Part shown: positions 52,239 through 61,140 of the stretch, one piece after another | Layout: every line of letters starts with the position of its first letter | Numbering within the stretch: position 1 is the stretch's first letter | Assembly (NCBI GenBank): GCA_040219735.1 | Contig: JAVJRX010000198.1 | Source: Coleofasciculus sp040219735 | Lineage (GTDB): Bacteria; Cyanobacteriota; Cyanobacteriia; Cyanobacteriales; Coleofasciculaceae | DNA: 64,000 bases | Strand: one strand, 5' to 3' | Made by a program: the position numbers and the translations under genes | The notes under the pieces: model-generated | The model's database searches: none | Seen by the model: the letters and a program-made list of their open reading frames with translations, nothing else | What the model was told of the DNA's origin: nothing

Positions 52239-53279
52239 TCAACTATTGCGGATACTGACCCAAAAACGTTGTTTTTCACGCTTGTGCTTAATCGCCCTCC
52301 CCATAAACTTAATAGGTCGTCCAATTAGTTTCTGAATTGGAGATTGGCTCAGCCAGCGATTATAACCTTCTGCAATCGAACCTGCCAACAAATCACGCCA
52401 GAGCAAAGCGATGCGATCTGGTGTAAAGTCCTTAGCCCGTCGAAAACCGTTTTCTACCATTGCTGCATACAACTCTGGCTCATCCCGCAAACGCTTTAGT
52501 GCCGCGATCGCATCCTGGGGACTCCTTACCTCAATATAGTCCAGTTCCGATTGCCGCAGGTGTTCAAAGGCGGGTTCTGGACCGAGTAAGGCGGGACACC
52601 CAGCGAACCAAGCGTTAATCAATTTACTCGCTGGCTTAATCGATAAATCATACTCCGTACAGTTTCGGACTGCCAACACTACGTCGGCTTGACGATAATC
52701 TGTCCAAACCCTATGCCCCCCTTGGGATAAGTCTGTGCTAAGGGATAAGGTCATTCCCAGGGATTGCAGTTGCTGCAAAAATTCTGGACTCTGAAAGGGT
52801 TGGGCAAAATAGATACTCCTACCTTTGTAAACAATGGTTTCAACTTTGCTGCCTCGGCAGCGATCGCGGGGTTTGAGTGCCACTTGGGGCCAGAATGGTA
52901 TAAAGTGGTCGGTCGAATCAATCACGTTTAAGCGATTCTGAACGATCCGTTGCTCGCAGATTTCCGGTCTACCTCGGTCATGTTGGCAGGCGACAACATA
53001 GCTGTGGAAGGGATAGTCCCTGAGTCCTAGATGATCATAACTGGTGACACAGATCTGACCCGGAATATAGCGAGGAACTAGGTGTACGTTCAAGCCGCGT
53101 CGTTTTAGCTGGACGTAGGTTTGCACCGACCAGGAATCATTACCATCTCGGAATCGGTCGATGATTTGTTCTACGGGGGGTGGGTGAGGGCTTTCCATGA
53201 CATCCTGCCACACTTGGATGTTCTTGCTAATGAAGTACACCGGGTAGGGTAGTGGCTTTTGGGTTGATAATTCTTGCAT
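52239..53279 (-). CDS. GT-B type glycosyltransferase (family uncertain)
   Basis: 346 residues. No classic GT4 glycine-rich start, but the middle and C-terminal halves have a GT-B look: VYKGRSIYFAQPFQSPEFLQ, VWTDYRQADVVLAVRNCTEY, and SIKPASKLINAWFAGCPALL, where KPASKLINAW may serve for donor binding; then AMVENGFRRAKDFTPDRI and the basic tail AIKHKREKQR. The N-terminal region binds the acceptor. A decayed remnant of a close relative lies at 44958-45140. Upstream, 50 bases away, is the sulfotransferase gene. The GT family number is left open. Confidence 0.65.
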   Translation of the reverse strand: MQELSTQKPLPYPVYFISKNIQVWQDVMESPHPPPVEQIIDRFRDGNDSWSVQTYVQLKRRGLNVHLVPRYIPGQICVTSYDHLGLRDYPFHSYVVACQHDRGRPEICEQRIVQNRLNVIDSTDHFIPFWPQVALKPRDRCRGSKVETIVYKGRSIYFAQPFQSPEFLQQLQSLGMTLSLSTDLSQGGHRVWTDYRQADVVLAVRNCTEYDLSIKPASKLINAWFAGCPALLGPEPAFEHLRQSELDYIEVRSPQDAIAALKRLRDEPELYAAMVENGFRRAKDFTPDRIALLWRDLLAGSIAEGYNRWLSQSPIQKLIGRPIKFMGRAIKHKREKQRFWVSIRNS

Positions 53280-53332
53280 AAGATAGTGTTTTAGTCAAGT
53301 TTAGCAATTCAGTACCCGCTATCGGCAGATTT

Positions 53333-54178
53333 TCAACCCCGAAGCTGCCATAAGTCTTGGGGTTGGTTACAGTACTCTAAGAACCTAGAGGTGTCGGCTT
53401 CTAGAATATCTGCCACCCACTCACGAGTTTGGGGCTGCCATTGCGGTCGTCCTGAGAATTCCTGGAAGAATAGCTGTTGTTTGAGTCGATGGCGTAAAGA
53501 TGGGGGAATTAGCTTGGCTGTGGCGCGGAATAGAGAGAATGAACGCAGGCGCGAAAGGGTATGGCTGGGTACTTTTTTGCCCGTTGAGGGGTTCAGGTGA
53601 AGCTGAGGATCAGCTAGGGGGGCATCGGGATCGACATCTAGGAACTGAAAGCAGCGACGCATAACCGCTTCTGTATCGGCTTGAAAATCCTCGTAGAAGA
53701 TAATGTGGATGCGCTCATCGGGAAAATGAGTCCGATAGGCGTCAATTTGCTGCCAATAGTTGGAGGTATCCACCAGGGAATCCCGATTGATTCGCACGGC
53801 TGTATTGAAATCATAGTGAACCTCTTCCCCGCCGTGCGATCGTTTCTGTAACCACAACGACTCAATGCGGGCGATCGGATCGCGGACAATGTAGATTAGC
53901 TTTAAGTCAGGAGCGTAAGCCACAAGGCGAGAAAGGGTGTGCGGATAACGTTCCTTGGCTGTGTAGCAGTTGCTCCCTTCTCCCCGCATCCGTTTCGACC
54001 CCACTTCATTGTACAGGGATTCATACCAGTCAAATCCTCGGGCATAGATGGGATCATGGGAGAAGAAGTTGGGTTCTTTACACTTAACCATGAACACATC
54101 AGGATGGTGTCCCAAAAGCGTGCAGAGTGTGGTTGTGGCACATTTTCCCGCACCGATGACCATATAGTTGGGTTTCAT
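53333..54178 (-). CDS. Sulfotransferase (NDST/heparan-like domain)
   Basis: 281 residues. MVIGAGKCATTTLCTLLGHH is the PAPS 5'-phosphosulfate loop (8-18), KCKEPNFFSHD (32-42) holds the usual KEP-x-FF of this subgroup, and YIVRDPIARIES (96-107) is the 3'-phosphate motif. HGGEEVHYDFNTAVRINRDS is a substrate-side segment. The enzyme should sulfate a polysaccharide or lipid-linked glycan in the cytosol. It is a close paralogue of the gene at 57596. It overlaps the GT4 gene at 54175 by 4 bases (ATGA). Confidence 0.83.
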   Translation of the reverse strand: MKPNYMVIGAGKCATTTLCTLLGHHPDVFMVKCKEPNFFSHDPIYARGFDWYESLYNEVGSKRMRGEGSNCYTAKERYPHTLSRLVAYAPDLKLIYIVRDPIARIESLWLQKRSHGGEEVHYDFNTAVRINRDSLVDTSNYWQQIDAYRTHFPDERIHIIFYEDFQADTEAVMRRCFQFLDVDPDAPLADPQLHLNPSTGKKVPSHTLSRLRSFSLFRATAKLIPPSLRHRLKQQLFFQEFSGRPQWQPQTREWVADILEADTSRFLEYCNQPQDLWQLRG

Positions 54179-55371
54179 TGTTCCACAGGTGGGTATGAGT
54201 TGTAGCGTCCTGAAGCCAGTCTATGGTCAAACAACCACTGTCGATCGTCCGGGGAATTATTTAACCAACGTTGAATTAAGTCTCCCCATTTTACCGGAAT
54301 TTGCAGCCGTTCCCAGGTAGCGGATGCAGCAGTAGAAAGGGTTTGATAGAGTTCGGGGTTAGCCACGAGTGTTTCAATACAAGCGGCTAAAGCCAGGGAG
54401 TTACCGGAGGGAAAGATTAGGGCGTTGCTTTGATGTTGCAAAACCTGGTTAAACATGGGATGGTCTGAAGCGACAATTGGCGTGCGGGTGCAGAGGGCTT
54501 CGTATAGGGTCATGGGTAAACCCTCTGGATAGGTATGTCTACTGGGGATGATGATTAGATCGGCGTTTTTCATTAACTGCATCACCTCATGATGGGAAAC
54601 TAATCCCAAAAAGTCTACAGAGTCTTGAATTTGCCGAGTTTCTGCTTTCTTGACAAAATACTCGGTTTCGCCGATCCCGGCTATTTTTAACTTGATGGAT
54701 AATCCCTGGGCTTTTAAATAGGCTATTGCTTCTAATGTATCGCCAATTCCCTTAGCTTCACTCAAAATACCAACGTACAGAAGATGCCACGGAGGTTCAT
54801 GACGGCGGAGGCGTTTTTCGGGAAAAGATTCTGGGGTAATCACAGGGGGCCAATCCCAGGGAATTATTTTTTCTGGATTAACGCCTATTTGCTGAAGCGA
54901 TAAGCAGGAATTCAGATTATGATTGGCAATCCATTCAATCGGGTTTTGATTTAAAAGTCTTGATAAAAAATAGTATTTTGCTCTCTTGCGGAGAGTTTTA
55001 CGTTGAAATGATTCAGCAAAAATAGCCAGGGTTCTAATCTTTTTGTTGACGACACACTTGAGGATATGGGGGAGACTGGTACGCAGAATTAAATGATTGG
55101 GATTTTGGGCTTCAATGATATTAATCAGGTGTTTGGTGTTGAGTTGGCGCTGAAATCCTGCACCGATTGCTCGCACCCCATTGGGCAGGACTTGATTATA
55201 GGCGGTGGCTGTACAAAAACAGAGAACGGTAACGTCTTCAACCCGTTTAGCAATTTCGGCGATGGTGTTAACTGAATACTTTTGGGCATAATAAGTTTCT
55301 GCGCCCCCTTCAGCTAAACGCTGGGCGGCTTCACGGTAATCTCCTGCATGCTGAACTATTAATAAACGCAT
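54175..55371 (-). CDS. GT4 family glycosyltransferase
   Basis: 398 residues of GT-B type. N-terminal LLIVQHAGDYREAAQRLAEG; donor domain from HLLYVGILSEAKGIGDTLEA (near 201); E-x7-E region YPEGLPMTLYEALCTRTPIV (near 303), and MKNADLIIIPSR. The spacing and motif resemble cyanobacterial GT4 enzymes of surface polysaccharides. It overlaps the sulfotransferase by 4 bases, suggesting that glycosyl transfer and sulfation are linked. ATG 55371 is the obvious start. Confidence 0.85.
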   Translation of the reverse strand: MRLLIVQHAGDYREAAQRLAEGGAETYYAQKYSVNTIAEIAKRVEDVTVLCFCTATAYNQVLPNGVRAIGAGFQRQLNTKHLINIIEAQNPNHLILRTSLPHILKCVVNKKIRTLAIFAESFQRKTLRKRAKYYFLSRLLNQNPIEWIANHNLNSCLSLQQIGVNPEKIIPWDWPPVITPESFPEKRLRRHEPPWHLLYVGILSEAKGIGDTLEAIAYLKAQGLSIKLKIAGIGETEYFVKKAETRQIQDSVDFLGLVSHHEVMQLMKNADLIIIPSRHTYPEGLPMTLYEALCTRTPIVASDHPMFNQVLQHQSNALIFPSGNSLALAACIETLVANPELYQTLSTAASATWERLQIPVKWGDLIQRWLNNSPDDRQWLFDHRLASGRYNSYPPVEQ

Positions 55372-55423
55372 GTTTTAATCGATAGATATGATGAAGGTGT
55401 CTCTCCATATTCACCCTGTCAGA

Positions 55424-55537
55424 TTAGGGGGCGATCGCCGACCATGACATGACCATGGGTTTGGGTCGAAATTCGGTTTCTTCTTTGAGGCGGGTGCCTT
55501 TGCCACCACATAGAATGGCGACGGGGATAGTGTTCAT
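55424..55537 (-). pseudogene. rfbF 5' fragment (duplicated N-terminus)
   Basis: The minus strand reads MNTIPVAILCGGKGTRLKEE, TEFRPKPMVM, then diverges (SWSAIAP, stop). It is almost identical to the first 31 codons of rfbF at 51996, and similarity continues into the 5' region (55538-55605 against 51997-52040), so a start-proximal segment of rfbF with its leader was duplicated. A 6-base extra CATGAC and the GCGATCGCC junction end the copy. Confidence 0.85.
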
Positions 55538-55605
55538 TTTCATTATTGCTATTCAGTCTTTCCTTTCCGATAAAAATATAAACGGCGAAGTTATAATTAC
55601 TCTCT

Positions 55606-55736
55606 CAAAGACCAAGAAAGTGGTTCAAAAAAAGGGATATTTTGTAGTTTGGGGTTGGGGAATTGAGCGCTTCCCAGACAACAGAAAACTCTTGCCTTTT
55701 GAGTTTGACACATTTTTTATTTTACCATTCCATTAG
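55606..55736. other. Short spacer after the rfbF fragment
   Basis: No feature seen apart from A/T-rich sequence between the fragment and the GT61 gene end. Confidence 0.4.
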
Positions 55737-56978
55737 TTAAAACTGATGTTGCTTCTCTAATTCAAGCAAGCACTCTACTACTTCTGATACATTTACCCTG
55801 AAATCAGCGGTACGTTTATACCAGATCATATCATCTTTACCTATTAGTTTTTTCTCCGAATCCAGTCCGGCACAGTATCCATTATAGTATCTATAGGTGT
55901 GTCCGAGGGATTTTGCTAGATAGTATAAATCAGGCATAAAATACTCATTTGCGAATATTTCTAACACTTTAATTTGACGAGAAAAAATAATGTTAGCTTG
56001 TCCGGCACCGAATGTACCGACTACATATTCAGCATCATAAAACAGTTCTATTTCATCTTCTACTGACATATCTTCGAGAAAATATTTTTTGAATCCATAG
56101 GATTTTAATGCTTCAAATAGTTCAGCTTCATTAATCATTCTTCTGTGTCTTGCCTTAGATCGAGAAATAAAAATTCGGTTAACCTTCTTACTTTCTCGTT
56201 TGGGTAATACTTTTCGTCGAAAATATTCAATATATTCTTGCGGCAAATATAAACGAGTTGAACGAGTCATTTTAGTAGAAAATATTAGTTTATCAATGGA
56301 ATAAAGTCTTTCTGCATTCTCAACGACAGTCAATTTAATGTTTTGAGGAGCAAGTTTTTCGATCAAAAAACGCTCGGTATTCGTAGGTTCACTTGAAAAC
56401 AATAACTTAATTTCATCAATATTTTGATATTCAGGCTGATTCAGTAAGTAAATCTTCGGTATTATATCTACCAGCGTATGAGCATGATTTTTTTGACGAC
56501 CATATTCCCTAATTAAGCTACAAGTACCTGATATTTTTTCGGGTTTACTAGCAAAATGAAATAGATTAGTAAATTTTATATTAACCTTTTTTATTAAATC
56601 CAGTATTTGATAGGGATTTAGATAATATAGGGTAGAGATAGTTTCTTTGATGATTTTCCCTGATTTTGTAAAGATCAGGTCATATCTGGGGTAATAAATG
56701 ACTTCACTGAGATTTGCTGTATAGATAGCTGGAAGAGAATAATCCTCTTTATGTATAGCTTTATCGAACTTTAAACCTTCATTTTCTATTTGCTTGAATT
56801 CTGGAGTCGGGACAGTTTCTGGCTTAATCGGATGTAATTTTTCAGCATTAGGAAATAACTTTTCTAGCGGATAGGATGGTATTAAAAAAAATCTTGTTAT
56901 TTTATAGACGTTTTTTGCAATGATATTCTTGATTTTTTTATAGATAGATTGTTTTGTTGTAAGGTTTTTTGTTGGCAT
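55737..56978 (-). CDS. GT61 family glycosyltransferase
   Basis: 413 residues. NHAHTLVDIIPKIYLLNQPE, then RIFISRSKARHRRMINEAEL, FLEDMSVEDEIELFYDAEYV and VGTFGAGQANIIFSRQIKVL match GT61 (DUF563), a family that includes xylosyl- and N-acetylglucosaminyl-transferases in plants and bacterial capsule enzymes. Sugar unknown. The gene is distinctly AT-richer than its neighbours and lies between gene fragments, which points to recent acquisition. Frame opens at TTG 57029; ATG 56978 is preferred. Confidence 0.82.
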   Translation of the reverse strand: MPTKNLTTKQSIYKKIKNIIAKNVYKITRFFLIPSYPLEKLFPNAEKLHPIKPETVPTPEFKQIENEGLKFDKAIHKEDYSLPAIYTANLSEVIYYPRYDLIFTKSGKIIKETISTLYYLNPYQILDLIKKVNIKFTNLFHFASKPEKISGTCSLIREYGRQKNHAHTLVDIIPKIYLLNQPEYQNIDEIKLLFSSEPTNTERFLIEKLAPQNIKLTVVENAERLYSIDKLIFSTKMTRSTRLYLPQEYIEYFRRKVLPKRESKKVNRIFISRSKARHRRMINEAELFEALKSYGFKKYFLEDMSVEDEIELFYDAEYVVGTFGAGQANIIFSRQIKVLEIFANEYFMPDLYYLAKSLGHTYRYYNGYCAGLDSEKKLIGKDDMIWYKRTADFRVNVSEVVECLLELEKQHQF

Positions 56979-57061
56979 TTTTCTATCTGGTTGTTGCGTA
57001 GTATTGTTCTTATACCATACAGCAAGCAAACTTTTTAGTCAACTGTTACTTCAAACTGATC

Positions 57062-57092
57062 AGGTTGCCTTTATAGCCCAAACAGAGGAGGA
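57062..57092 (-). pseudogene. rfbF internal fragment (31 bp)
   Basis: 31 bases identical to 51812-51842 inside rfbF (codons for LLCLGYKGNL). The left flank is also similar for a few bases. It joins directly to the sulfotransferase remnant at 57093. Confidence 0.85.
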
Positions 57093-57545
57093 TGTTCACG
57101 TATAAAGACGAGAATCCGGGCTTCTGGAAATACAGTATGAATCCGATCTGCTACCTCTTTAGCATGATATATTCCTATTATTTGAATACCAGCTAAGGGA
57201 GCTGCGTAAAAATAAAGTACCAGTGAGGAAAGCTGTATTCATCAACTCAGCCAAGCTTGATTGGTATATTATTAAGCCGCAACTCCCTAAGTGTTCGTGA
57301 GACAAAACTGGGACAAGTTTCCGTCTAGCTGCTTCCTCTAATCCCGGTTCAAATACTCTACGTACTGACTCGGCAGAAAAACGGAAGGTGTTCGGAATAA
57401 CAAATTGTTCGATAGCTTCAGCAGAGGGTGATCCCCACGGAGCCAAAAAGCCTAGGGTCTCATCTTTAATGAGACCATTCTGTAGCCATCCTGAAGCTGT
57501 TTTAGGGTAACCGATATGAATCAATAATTGTGGATTTGAAACCAT
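57093..57545 (-). pseudogene. Sulfotransferase N-terminal remnant, frameshifted and truncated
   Basis: The minus strand opens with LLIHIGYPKTASGWLQNGLI, the PAPS-binding loop, runs to VPVLSHEHLGSCG, then needs a frame change near 57190-57220 to continue YHAKEVADRIHTVF and PEARILVFIREH, the 3'-phosphate region. It breaks at 57093, where rfbF sequence begins. About 145 codons remain of an expected 280 or more. The remaining single frame (57159-57545) encodes 128 residues, probably non-functional. Confidence 0.8.
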
Positions 57546-57595
57546 AGTATCAGCCCAATGTATTCAAAAATTCAACATTTAAAATAGACTTTTAA

Positions 57596-58444
57596 CTAAA
57601 AATCTCGAAGATGCCAAAAATCAATAGGTTTGCCACAATACTCCATCAACTTCCAGCTATCAGCTTCCAGAATATCTGCCACCCACTCACGAGTCTTTGG
57701 ATTCCACTGGGGTCGCCCCTCAATTTTTTTGAAGAACAGGCGTTTTTTTAGGGGGTTACGCAAAGATTCAGGAATCAGCTTCACCGTTTTGCGGAACATT
57801 GAAAATGATCGCAGTCTAGAAAGGGTGTTACTCGGAACCAGCTTACCCCTTGTACCACCCAAGCGAAGATTGGAGTTCACCAAGGGTGCATCAGGATCAA
57901 CATCCAAAAACTCAAAGCAGCGACGCATGACTGCCTCCGGATTCACTTTGAAATCTTCAAAGAAGATGATATGAATGCGCTCATCCGGAAAATAAGGTCG
58001 ATACGCACTGATTTGCCGCCAATAATTGGAGGCATCGACTAACCAGTCACGGTTAACATGCACCGCCGTGTTAAAGTCGTAGTGGACTTCTTCTCCACCG
58101 TGGGATCTCATCTGTAGCCAGAACGATTCAATCCGAGCGATTGGATCACGGACTAAGTAGATTAGTTTCAAATCTGGGGCATAAGACACAATGCGAGAAA
58201 CAGTCTCTGGAAAAACCTCCTTCATCGTATAGGTATTGCTGTTCTCGCCTCGCATCTTTTTATTACCCGCTTCCTCATAGAGCGATTCGTACCAATCAAA
58301 TCCACGAGCGTAGACTTCGTCTTTGGAGAAGAAATGCGGTTCTTTACAGGCAATGAGGCAGACATCAGGATGTTGTCTCAGATGATTACAGATGGTAGTA
58401 GTCGCGCACTTAGATGCTCCAATAATCATGTAGTTAGGTTTCAT
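57596..58444 (-). CDS. Sulfotransferase (paralogue of 53333-54178)
   Basis: 282 residues. MIIGASKCATTTICNHLRQH (PAPS loop), CKEPHFFSKDEVYARGFDWY, IYLVRDPIARIESFWLQMRS, and HGGEEVHYDFNTAVHVNRDW. Overall very similar to the sulfotransferase at 53333, with substitutions throughout, so the two arose by duplication and then diverged. Same predicted sulfation role, possibly at another position of the same glycan. It starts with ATG 58444 and ends 51 bases before the remnant. Confidence 0.83.
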   Translation of the reverse strand: MKPNYMIIGASKCATTTICNHLRQHPDVCLIACKEPHFFSKDEVYARGFDWYESLYEEAGNKKMRGENSNTYTMKEVFPETVSRIVSYAPDLKLIYLVRDPIARIESFWLQMRSHGGEEVHYDFNTAVHVNRDWLVDASNYWRQISAYRPYFPDERIHIIFFEDFKVNPEAVMRRCFEFLDVDPDAPLVNSNLRLGGTRGKLVPSNTLSRLRSFSMFRKTVKLIPESLRNPLKKRLFFKKIEGRPQWNPKTREWVADILEADSWKLMEYCGKPIDFWHLRDF

Positions 58445-58495
58445 TTTCCTTTCCTAATTTGACAATTGCCAAAGCCGCAAAACCCTTTTTATCCA

Positions 58496-59752
58496 TTAGC
58501 TAGCGACCCCTGCCTTTCCAACCTCTCGACCCTCTTGAATAGTAACGAGGAGCGACTTAAGCGCCGCCCCCCATCCCAGTGAACTATCATAAAACTGCTC
58601 TTGCACTGCCAGACAACCCAGTCGCTTTTGTTCATAAAACTCACGGTCATCACACAATTCTAGCAAGGCGTCACCATATCCTTTAATGTCATCGGGGGGA
58701 ACTTCCACAACCGCATCCCGCACATAGGACAACGCCGGACAAACCGCTGAGGTGACCACAGGACGACCCGATAAAACGCCCTCTACCACAACCTGATTGA
58801 ACCCTTCCACGAAGTCAGTCTTTGTCGGTACGATAATGACATGTGCCCGATTGAACATCTCATGCATTTGGTTTTTTTTGCAGTGACCATGGCATACAAA
58901 TGATGAATCAACTCCAGCTTCCTTGGCAGACAGACGCAAAGACTCTAACGCCGAACCTTTGCCGCAAACATCGAATATAATATCCTTTCTACTCTCAGCC
59001 GCAAAACGCTTGGCAACTTCCAAAAGATCGAAAACTCCCTTATCTCGCTCGATGCGACCCGCAAACATTACACGAAACGGCGAACGATTCTTATCAGGTT
59101 CATCTAACCTAGCGAACTGCATTCGACGGTAGATAGGGAGGTATTGTACTATTGGTCGATGCTGACCTGTAGTGGTTTGTACAACCTGCTCAGATATATC
59201 GTTCGACATCGATAAGATTGCAAAACAGTCTTTAGTAAACAAATGACGGCTGAGTCTTAGCATCAAATCCTCCGACTTGCTGCGCGAACCATACTTGCGC
59301 CAAAGAACGCATTGTAGGGAAGGGACAACTTGCACTCCCAAGCTAGGAAGCAAAGATAAGATAAACCAGTGTGTTGTTCCATCAGCCACTACTGCAACAT
59401 TAGCTCTAAAGCGGACTGCTGAGGCAATCACACCTAACCCATACCACAACTGACCCAAGTGGTAGAGTAGACCTGAGGCCTTACGCATAGGGATTGGACG
59501 ATGCTCTATCTTAAATTGACCGTCATGTAATAATTTCCTATCGTTACATGAAGAGATTATATAAGCCTGTGCATCCAAGTCACGACAAACATCGTAAAAC
59601 TGACCTGACCAGGTTACTGAAACCTGTGAAGGGTCTTCTTCTCCCTTGACCCAATAATTATAAGTGCCAATCACATTCCCTGGACCGGCGGCGTACAAAA
59701 CGCGAAGGGGTTTCGGCATCAGTGCTTGCTTCTTATCTGTTGATGTTGACAT
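58496..59752 (-). CDS. GT4 family glycosyltransferase
   Basis: 418 residues. The N-terminal LRVLYAAGPGNVIGTYNYWV carries the acceptor loop. The donor domain begins at FRVMFAGRIERDKGVFDLLE (near 224) and the E-x7-E region is EGFNQVVVEGVLSGRPVVTS (near 317). DVCGKGSALESLRLSAKEAG is also typical. Cytosolic GT-B enzyme. It reads from ATG 59752. A 134-bp MITE lies upstream, between it and the acyltransferase partner gene. Confidence 0.85.
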   Translation of the reverse strand: MSTSTDKKQALMPKPLRVLYAAGPGNVIGTYNYWVKGEEDPSQVSVTWSGQFYDVCRDLDAQAYIISSCNDRKLLHDGQFKIEHRPIPMRKASGLLYHLGQLWYGLGVIASAVRFRANVAVVADGTTHWFILSLLPSLGVQVVPSLQCVLWRKYGSRSKSEDLMLRLSRHLFTKDCFAILSMSNDISEQVVQTTTGQHRPIVQYLPIYRRMQFARLDEPDKNRSPFRVMFAGRIERDKGVFDLLEVAKRFAAESRKDIIFDVCGKGSALESLRLSAKEAGVDSSFVCHGHCKKNQMHEMFNRAHVIIVPTKTDFVEGFNQVVVEGVLSGRPVVTSAVCPALSYVRDAVVEVPPDDIKGYGDALLELCDDREFYEQKRLGCLAVQEQFYDSSLGWGAALKSLLVTIQEGREVGKAGVAS

Positions 59753-59816
59753 TTGTCATGATTTGAGGAGTTCTAATAATAGGTCATATAATATGAATTC
59801 TCAATTTATCATACCT

Positions 59817-59950
59817 TAGTGGAGTGGCACAGCTAAAATTGTGGAATAGATTGGTTTCGTAGTAGGGGCTTTAGCCCTCTCCAGCTATGCGTTAGAGCAC
59901 TAAAGTGCTTACTACAAACAAAACCCTATTTTAGCTGTGCCACGCCACTA
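59817..59950. mobile_element. 134-bp MITE with 23-bp terminal inverted repeats
   Basis: The left end TAGTGGAGTGGCACAGCTAA (59817-59836, continuing AAT) and the right end ATTTTAGCTGTGCCACGCCA (59928-59947, continuing CTA) are inverted repeats with 22 of 23 matches. A nested imperfect inverted repeat (GTAGTAGGGGCTTTAGCCCT and its partner) fills the middle. Half-ends occur at 36590-36610 and 1639-1653. No coding sequence. Confidence 0.8.
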
Positions 59951-59952
59951 GA

Positions 59953-61140
59953 CTATTTAACCCGATTTTCCGACTGTCCCGCTGATGGAAAATGCTGTTC
60001 AATTATCTCTAAAACTTCTTGGGCAATGAGCTGATTCGCATGTTTAGTAAAATGTCCATCCCCCTTGAAATTTTTTAAATCCGTCGCTGGCGCAATCCGA
60101 TGAGTACTGACAAAGGGAATTGAATTCGCCTCCAGAGTCGGCTGGAGATATTCAAACAGATGGTCATCATATCCCCGATCATTAAACAGTAGCACAATCG
60201 GCAGCTTCCCATCTGCTTGAGCCGTTTCCGCAAACTCCTGCACCATGACAGGTAACACCTGAATATCTGGCAAATCCTGATTAAACCCTGCTGACGTATG
60301 AATTTCATTCGTCAAACCGACTTGATGCTTTTGTCCCCAAGAACGGCGAATCATTCGGATAATTGCCGAATAATCAGTCCAATTTTCCTCAAATAAAAAG
60401 GAATTAAAAAAGCGATCATGGTTTCGCATCTGGTCAACAAACGCCTGCCATTTCTCCTCATCCTTGACAGCAACACGAAGTTGTTCTATCGACTGAACAT
60501 TAGGTTCAATTGCCTTTAACTCTCCGTTTTCCATCACATACTTAGGAAACGTAAAAGCCGCCGGAACTTCAGCCCCCCAAGTCATCCCACTTATAGCGCT
60601 GAGTCCTTTGACACTCGACGCTAAAACCCCTAAAATGACCACATCCGCTTCATGATGCCCCCGGTCTAACTGGTAGGCGGCAAACGAGTGGTTAGGCGAC
60701 GCCGCCGGTCCGGCAATCAGTCGTAAGGTAATGTTAGGATTAATCGTCTCCATTGCCCGACTGACTTGGTTAGAAAATGACATGCCATAGGTAGCAATCA
60801 GTAACTCTTCACCTGGGTCAGGGCGAACGGGTTGACCTTCGTGATTTTCCGACCAATTTTCAGAATCCAGCCATCCGGCTAATGCCAGTAATGCCGTCGA
60901 TTCATCCGTTGCACCCACTTGCCGTCTAATTTTACCCTCAATAGACCGCCCATAATCAAAATACAGATTCAGTTTTCCCGGTTTAGCGCGAGGGTTGGCG
61001 GGATAGGGAAAAAGTAAATTCACCGCGATATCGAACAAAACCAGAAACCCGATAAACCACAAACCCGTTTTTACTGAATCCCAGATCAGATTTTTGGGAG
61101 GAGATTTAGAACTGAAAATAGATAAATTGTGCAGGTTCAT
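59953..61140 (-). CDS. SGNH-hydrolase-like protein, partner of the MBOAT acyltransferase
   Basis: 395 residues. One N-terminal membrane segment (about 25-48) precedes an outside domain. YGMSFSNQ (118-125) can serve as the block I Ser, and GDGHFTKHANQL (360-371) fits the block V Asp-x2-His of SGNH hydrolases. Such proteins act with AlgI-type acyltransferases (as AlgJ/AlgX or PatB) to move an acetyl group to an extracellular glycan. The start ATG lies inside the 3' end of the AlgI-like gene (35-bp overlap), so they are coupled. Family is inferred from motifs and context. Confidence 0.72.
   Translation of the reverse strand: MNLHNLSIFSSKSPPKNLIWDSVKTGLWFIGFLVLFDIAVNLLFPYPANPRAKPGKLNLYFDYGRSIEGKIRRQVGATDESTALLALAGWLDSENWSENHEGQPVRPDPGEELLIATYGMSFSNQVSRAMETINPNITLRLIAGPAASPNHSFAAYQLDRGHHEADVVILGVLASSVKGLSAISGMTWGAEVPAAFTFPKYVMENGELKAIEPNVQSIEQLRVAVKDEEKWQAFVDQMRNHDRFFNSFLFEENWTDYSAIIRMIRRSWGQKHQVGLTNEIHTSAGFNQDLPDIQVLPVMVQEFAETAQADGKLPIVLLFNDRGYDDHLFEYLQPTLEANSIPFVSTHRIAPATDLKNFKGDGHFTKHANQLIAQEVLEIIEQHFPSAGQSENRVK

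Noticed and set aside
52070..52324. Open frame of 84 codons on the minus strand overlapping the glycosyltransferase at 52239
   Set aside because: It overlaps a real gene in another frame and has no Shine-Dalgarno. Its C-terminal half might be a decayed gene end, but no parent was identified.
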